Shown here: piece after piece, positions 60,386-64,000 of the stretch
How the letters are laid out: the number at the start of each line of letters is the position of its first letter
Position numbering within the stretch: the stretch's first letter is position 1
From: Streptomyces tauricus
GTDB lineage: Bacteria; Actinomycetota; Actinomycetes; Streptomycetales; Streptomycetaceae
Direction of reading: 5' to 3'
Assembly (NCBI RefSeq): GCF_014650955.1
Contig: NZ_BMVY01000001.1
Span: forward strand, 496,001-560,000
Length of the DNA stretch: 64,000 nt
Notes under the pieces: generated by a model
The model's input: the letters and a program-made list of their open reading frames with translations, nothing else
The model's database searches: none
Told to the model about the DNA's origin: nothing
Translations under genes and position numbers: made by a program

Positions 60386-60799
60386 GTGAGCCAGTACTAC
60401 GACTTGGGCGACCGAACCTTGTGGAATCCGTCCGACGGGGCGTCCCGCCTGTTCATGAGCCAGGTCACCGTCTACCAAGCCGAAGTGGGGGTGCCATCCG
60501 GCATCGGCCCCATGGAAGCCGATGAGTGTCAGATCGACCCGATTGCCTTCGCGGCGTTCGTCGAAGCCCTGCTCGCCTGGCATGCCAACACCAGGCACGC
60601 CGTCATGGCCACACTGTCCGAAGGGTTCGTCGCCACGGTGTTGGCCTTGGCCGAGAAGGCGAACATCGAGGTGAGCTGGGAGGCGGCCGAGCGCGCCGAG
60701 AGCCACTACCTCAAGACGACTTCGGATCCCCGTGCGAGGGAGTGGACGACCGCACTGCAGCAGAGGTCACGGGAGCTCAACCGACACCTGGCGCCCTGA
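60386..60799 (+). CDS. DUF6086 family protein
   Basis: The 137-residue protein starts MSQYYDLGDRTLWNPSDGAS and continues YQAEVGVPSGIGPMEADECQ and FVEALLAWHANTRHAVMATL, the DUF6086 pattern of Streptomyces. The GTG at 60386 follows GGGAGG at the right distance. No membrane segment is present. The function is unknown; the family often lies beside toxin- and immunity-like genes. The same strand carries no close partner. Confidence 0.8.
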   Translation: MSQYYDLGDRTLWNPSDGASRLFMSQVTVYQAEVGVPSGIGPMEADECQIDPIAFAAFVEALLAWHANTRHAVMATLSEGFVATVLALAEKANIEVSWEAAERAESHYLKTTSDPRAREWTTALQQRSRELNRHLAP

Positions 60800-60992
60800 A
60801 CCTCCTCTGCCAGCACGTCTGTCCACTCCGGTAGCGGGGCGATCATGGGGGACTGGGATACTGGGCCGGCGTCGATGGCGGACGTCGAGACGGCGGCCGA
60901 GTCACGTGCCGTGGTGCTGCGGGCGGAAGTCACCACTTTGTCGACGCCCCGTACGCTCAGCCGCGGCTCTTGTCTCCGGGAACTGCTTCCTG

Positions 60993-61385
60993 CTACGTGG
61001 GGTCTTGGAGGCTGAAGACACGAGCCACGCACGTGTCGATCAATGTGCCGAACGCTTCAGCGGAACTGATCGCAGGGGTGGAGATCACGCCTGCGTCGTC
61101 GATGTCCGCGATGAAGTCGGCATCGACCCACCCACCACGGAAGACGACAAGGCGCAGTTCGGCCCCGTGCTTGTGCGAGCTGTGCAGGTGGAAACCGACT
61201 GAGTCAGGGTCACTCACCGTGGCCCTGTCGGTCTCGAGCCGCTGTGGCCAAGGAGTTGCCGAGTCGCGCCAGGTCACAGAGTCGACGACTATCCCTGCGG
61301 TCTGCCAGGCGGACCGGCGGGCAGCGACTTCAGCAACAACTTCGTCCAGATCTATCACATGATCCATGTGGCAATGATCGCCCAT
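60993..61385 (-). CDS. Hypothetical protein
   Basis: The protein has 130 residues from ATG 61385 (ATG 61367 is a shorter alternative). Beta strands (HVIDLDEVVAEVAARRSAWQ, ADFIADIDDAGVISTPAISS) and a Trp-rich middle (IVVDSVTWRDSATPWPQRLE) suggest a small soluble alpha/beta protein of immunity-protein type, but I do not recognise the family. On the opposite strand an overlapping open frame (61203-61445) also looks partly protein-like; I favour this strand. Confidence 0.5.
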   Translation of the reverse strand: MGDHCHMDHVIDLDEVVAEVAARRSAWQTAGIVVDSVTWRDSATPWPQRLETDRATVSDPDSVGFHLHSSHKHGAELRLVVFRGGWVDADFIADIDDAGVISTPAISSAEAFGTLIDTCVARVFSLQDPT

Positions 61386-61467
61386 CGCGCCGCCGGCAAG
61401 GTCTTCGATCTCGGTGACGCTGTGGTCAACGCCTATAACGAGTAGTAGTCAAGCCCTCTGGGCCAAG

Positions 61468-61947
61468 TCAGCGCAACTGCATGGGGTGTTGGAGGCCGCG
61501 GGTGGCTGCGTTTCGGACACGGCGAGTCCGTCCCTGCTCGGCGAGTAGCGCAAGGGCTTCAGGCGAAGTGGCGATCTGCCCGGTCGTGACCGTGCGCTGG
61601 CACCAGTCGGATGCCGTGGTCAGGTCTTCGGTGCCCCAGCGGTCACCCAGCGCGATGGCTCTGACCAGGCTCCACTCCCGCAAGCGACGGGTAAGGAAGT
61701 CGTGTTCGGCGATGATGCCGGTCAAAGTGTCGGCCCACGTGGTGAACCGGGAGTGGGCCAGCAGCTCGGCGGCCCGGCGGTCGATGTGGCGGACCACCAC
61801 GCTGTGGGCCATCGATGCGTCCTTGTCCTGCAATACGGCGGTCACCAGCTCGGCCTCGTCTGCCTCGGCGACGGCTTCCAGCGCCGAGAGGTAACGGGCG
61901 AAGCGTCGGTGCTCAGCTGGTTCCTCGTCGATGGGGGAGTCGGTCAT
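61468..61947 (-). CDS. Hypothetical helical protein
   Basis: The protein has 159 residues, all helical (EHRRFARYLSALEAVAEADE, HSVVVRHIDRRAAELLAHSR, WADTLTGIIAEHDFLTRRLR, TSPEALALLAEQGRTRRVRN). The ATG overlaps the stop of the fragment at 61944 (ATGA). There is no membrane helix and no family I can name. The coupling shows that it once formed an operon with a gene that is now truncated. Confidence 0.7.
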   Translation of the reverse strand: MTDSPIDEEPAEHRRFARYLSALEAVAEADEAELVTAVLQDKDASMAHSVVVRHIDRRAAELLAHSRFTTWADTLTGIIAEHDFLTRRLREWSLVRAIALGDRWGTEDLTTASDWCQRTVTTGQIATSPEALALLAEQGRTRRVRNAATRGLQHPMQLR

Positions 61948-62156
61948 GTTGTTGGGATCCAGTGCTCGGGATGCAAGTCGTAGAACGCCAGCAGCTCGTC
62001 GGCTTCGTCGGTGATCTTCTCGTTGGCCATGAGGAATGCCGCACCGTAGGTCTTGGCGAACGCGGCGACGGACTCCCGGCGTGCACAGTCTCGCAGCAAG
62101 TCGGCCCAGGAGTCGGCTGATTCGAGGTAGCCCCCGCTGCGGTCATGAGCATTTGC
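61944..62156 (-). pseudogene. C-terminal fragment of a helical protein, coupled to the gene at 61947
   Basis: The minus-strand frame reads GGYLESADSWADLLRDCARR, ESVAAFAKTYGAAFLMANEK, ITDEADELLAFYDLHPEHW and ends IPTT at a TGA that overlaps the next start. Upstream in the same frame is a TGA at 62157-62159, and no usable start codon follows it. A run of nine G residues near 62164 suggests that slippage may have broken the gene. The family is unrecognised. Confidence 0.55.
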
Positions 62157-62289
62157 TCACCACGGGGGGGGGACTTCACGAACAAGCCGACCAGCAGCTG
62201 CCCGAACGAAAACGACACCCGCTCCGTCAGTACTCATGAGGCCGGACGGGACAGGTCCTGGCCCTCTCTTACATCTACCAGGAGGAACA

Positions 62290-62700
62290 ATGAGCCGGTC
62301 AGGGCGAACCACGCGAATGCCTCTCGCGGCAGCGATGATGGTGCTGGCCGTGGCCTGCACCTCGGAGAGCAGCAGTGACGGAGGCGGAGGCGAGCACGCG
62401 GCATCCTGCGCCTACAGTGTCCGCTTCCATGACCGCACGTACCGGGACGTAGCGAATGTGGAGTTCACGCCGGGAGACAAGCTCGGTTCCGCCACCGTCC
62501 CACCGTGTGAGGACACCGGCGGTCAGGACAGGGACAAGGACGAGGAGTCCGGGGAGGCGACCACCGCCTACGCCGTGGACGGCATCTCTCCCGATGTGGC
62601 CGTCGCGGTCGGCGACAGCCGCGACGACACGACCTTCATGGCAGCCTACTCGGGCAGCGAACTCCCCCCGGAGATACGGAAACTGATCGACGGCTCCTGA
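62290..62700 (+). CDS. DUF6281 family lipoprotein
   Basis: The protein has 136 residues. A lipoprotein signal peptide ends in the lipobox LAVAC (Cys near residue 23). The secreted part (HAASCAYSVRFHDRTYRDVA, VEFTPGDKLGSATVPPCEDT, YAVDGISPDVAVAVGDSRDD) matches the DUF6281 pattern, with two Cys that can pair. The ATG at 62290 follows ggaggaaca, a strong RBS. The function is unknown. Confidence 0.82.
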   Translation: MSRSGRTTRMPLAAAMMVLAVACTSESSSDGGGGEHAASCAYSVRFHDRTYRDVANVEFTPGDKLGSATVPPCEDTGGQDRDKDEESGEATTAYAVDGISPDVAVAVGDSRDDTTFMAAYSGSELPPEIRKLIDGS

Positions 62701-62733
62701 CGTCGACCGCGTCCACCCCGCCACCCGAGCGCC

Positions 62734-63159
62734 GTGGAAGCAACAGAGGAAAGCTGGAGGTTCAGTGTGGGTGGGCTGATCGCGGGTGCGGTAGTGGCGC
62801 GTCAGGGCGAGGTGCTCCTGATCCGGCGCGCCCGTCCCGTGGGTTCGCTCGTCTGGTCGTTTCCGGCGGGCAAGGTCGAACCGGGGGAGTCGGTGACCGA
62901 CGCTGCCGCACGTGAGGCGTTGGAGGAGACGGGCGTGTCGGTGACGCCGGTCGTGGCGCTGGGGTCACGGGTCCATCCGGTGACGGGCCGGCGGGTCGTG
63001 TACGTCGCCTGTCGGCTGCTGGGCGGAGTGGCTCGGGTGGCGTCTTCGCGGGAGGTGACCGAGGCGGCATGGGTGCCGGTCGGTGAGCTGGGCGGATACG
63101 TACCTGGTGGGGTGTACCCGCCGGTGCGGGCATACCTGGACAGGGCGCTGGCGCGCTAG
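62734..63159 (+). CDS. Nudix hydrolase
   Basis: The 141-residue enzyme has a complete Nudix box (AGKVEPGESVTDAAAREALE then ETGVSV) and the usual flanks (GAVVARQGEVLLIRRARPVG, WSFPAGKVEPG, EAAWVPVGEL). It is of MutT/NUDT type and cleaves a nucleoside diphosphate derivative of unknown identity. The GTG start at 62734 is chosen because no ATG lies nearby. It is separate from the Nudix gene at 20714. Confidence 0.92.
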   Translation: MEATEESWRFSVGGLIAGAVVARQGEVLLIRRARPVGSLVWSFPAGKVEPGESVTDAAAREALEETGVSVTPVVALGSRVHPVTGRRVVYVACRLLGGVARVASSREVTEAAWVPVGELGGYVPGGVYPPVRAYLDRALAR

Positions 63160-63306
63160 GCCGCTTGCTCGGCCGCCGTCGCTGGGTCGAAAGGGTTGCC
63201 GTGTTGCGGGGAACGCCTCGTCTGGTGCGGACCGTCTCGTCCGTCGACAGGTGTCCCGTCTGAAAGCCGCCGTGTGGCGTGGGCGCGGAGGTCGCACGCT
63301 CACCAT

Positions 63307-63687
63307 ATGGGGGTTGATGGGGTTTCGCTGCTGGGCGGTGGCCAGACGGTTGCATGCCCGTTCTGCGGGCTGCCACAGGATCGGGTTGCGACGCTGGAGC
63401 ACGACTGGGTTCTGCTGGAGCCGGGTGTGGACGTGCTGGCGCATCTCGTGCCGGCCGAGCATCGGTGGATCGCTCTGACGGACGGGCGGGTGGCGGTGTA
63501 CGCGGTGTGGCCGCCGGAAGCGTTGCAGCGCTGCCGGATCGAGCATCGACTGGCGTGTTCGGGGCAGCGGTTGCCGGATCTGTGGCCGTGGCTGACGGCA
63601 TTGCGGTTGGAGAACGCGCGGCGGGTCGAGCGGGAGGCGAGTACAGAACCGGTGGCCGGCGAGCTGGAGTGGCCGGACGTCGGGTGA
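63307..63687 (+). CDS. DUF6083 family protein
   Basis: The protein has 126 residues. A Cys pair (VACPFCGLPQDRVATLEHDW) is followed by LLEPGVDVLAHLVPAEHRWI and AVYAVWPPEALQRCRIEHRL, the pattern of the DUF6083 family of Streptomyces. The Cys pair may bind zinc together with a His or later Cys. The function is unknown. The ATG at 63307 is the family-like start, but no RBS is clear. Confidence 0.78.
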   Translation: MGVDGVSLLGGGQTVACPFCGLPQDRVATLEHDWVLLEPGVDVLAHLVPAEHRWIALTDGRVAVYAVWPPEALQRCRIEHRLACSGQRLPDLWPWLTALRLENARRVEREASTEPVAGELEWPDVG

Positions 63688-63697
63688 GCGACGGACG

Positions 63698-64000
63698 TCA
63701 CAGGAAGAGGAGTTCGACGTCTTTCTCGATGCAGAAGCGTAGGACGAGCGTGAGTTGTCGGGCGCCTGCGATGTGTCGCTGGAGGAGAGGCGTGGTGGCC
63801 TGGCCTTGCCATTCGCCGGTGATCGCTTCCAATCGCGGCAGAATCGCGGTGCACTCGGCGGACGAGAGCTCACCGCCACCGTCGTCCGGACGGTCGAGGA
63901 AACACTCCAGCGTGGTGGAGACTTCGCTCCAGGGACGCTCTCCGCCGAAGCCCTGCATCTCGTCGAGGCCGAACCCCTCTGCCTGTGCCAAGCGGCAGCG
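63698..64000 (-). CDS. Hypothetical protein, 5' end outside the window
   Basis: An open frame of at least 100 residues reads LAQAEGFGLDEMQGFGGERP, WSEVSTTLECFLDRPDDGGG, ELSSAECTAILPRLEAITGE and LLQRHIAGARQLTLVLRFCI and stops at 63698. It continues past the right edge, so the TTG at 63991 is not its true start. The sequence is soluble and helical and resembles small actinobacterial proteins of unknown function. It converges with the DUF6083 gene. Confidence 0.7.
   Translation of the reverse strand, partial: RCRLAQAEGFGLDEMQGFGGERPWSEVSTTLECFLDRPDDGGGELSSAECTAILPRLEAITGEWQGQATTPLLQRHIAGARQLTLVLRFCIEKDVELLFL

Noticed and set aside
61203..61445. Plus-strand frame ending HRAAGKVFDLGDAVVNAYNE
   Set aside because: The last 30 residues look protein-like, but there is no start signal and the frame lies opposite the hypothetical gene at 60993. 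Evidence is insufficient to call either a second gene or a remnant.

Overview
The base composition (about 70% G+C), GTG/TTG starts, stop-start overlaps and many actinobacterial families (DUF5709, DUF6000, DUF6086, twin HTH regulators, ECF sigma with zinc-finger anti-sigma) point to a Streptomyces chromosome. Accessory enzymes, many regulators and at least eight damaged or chimeric genes suggest a chromosome arm rather than the conserved core. That placement is inference. I saw no rRNA, tRNA, CRISPR array, complete insertion sequence or prophage.

Layout. 1-6.0 kb: an unrecognised gene broken by one stop codon, a DUF6000 gene, the 3' part of a GH106-type glycosidase, a patatin-like lipase and a thiamine-diphosphate enzyme. 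6.3-18.2 kb: a locus built around two related HSL-type esterases (10577 and 16362), with a large LuxR-type ATPase regulator, two tandem AraC-type regulators, a DUF5709 gene, an MFS exporter and another hydrolase. One esterase has Cys where its relative has the catalytic Ser. 18.3-21.3 kb: small housekeeping-like genes, including a chimera of a Cys-pair protein and an HD domain. 21.9-26.1 kb: a rubber oxygenase gene (lcp), facing a double TetR regulator that follows a Zn-alcohol dehydrogenase and a GXWXG/DUF4334 gene.

26.3-31.0 kb: secreted proteins, namely an M1 peptidase, a streptogrisin-like protein that has lost two catalytic residues, and an FG-GAP repeat protein. 31.1-43.3 kb: a phosphotransferase, two NarL-type two-component systems (the second divergent from a two-gene ABC exporter), a membrane-anchored hydrolase and a cytochrome P450. 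43.3-51 kb: small membrane proteins, a RibD-type reductase, DUF3291, a frameshifted nucleotidyltransferase, an AraC regulator, a peptidoglycan-binding protein and an ATPase. 51-55.6 kb: divergent TetR/NmrA and HxlR/hydrolase pairs with a DoxX gene. 55.9-60.2 kb: a tightly coupled operon for an ECF sigma factor, anti-sigma factor, ABC ATPase and two membrane proteins. 60.4-64 kb: small actinobacterial DUF genes, a lipoprotein, a Nudix hydrolase and a gene cut by the window edge.

Two themes recur. First, gene decay: nonsense codons at 330 and 26467, a frameshift near 47100, truncations at 3286, about 50700 and 61944, a chimera at 18318 and a dead protease at 28508. Second, several non-coding gaps carry short tandem or helically phased repeats, or long perfect palindromes, often next to regulators (11545, 13729, 16083, 35038, 39251). 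These are candidate regulatory sites.
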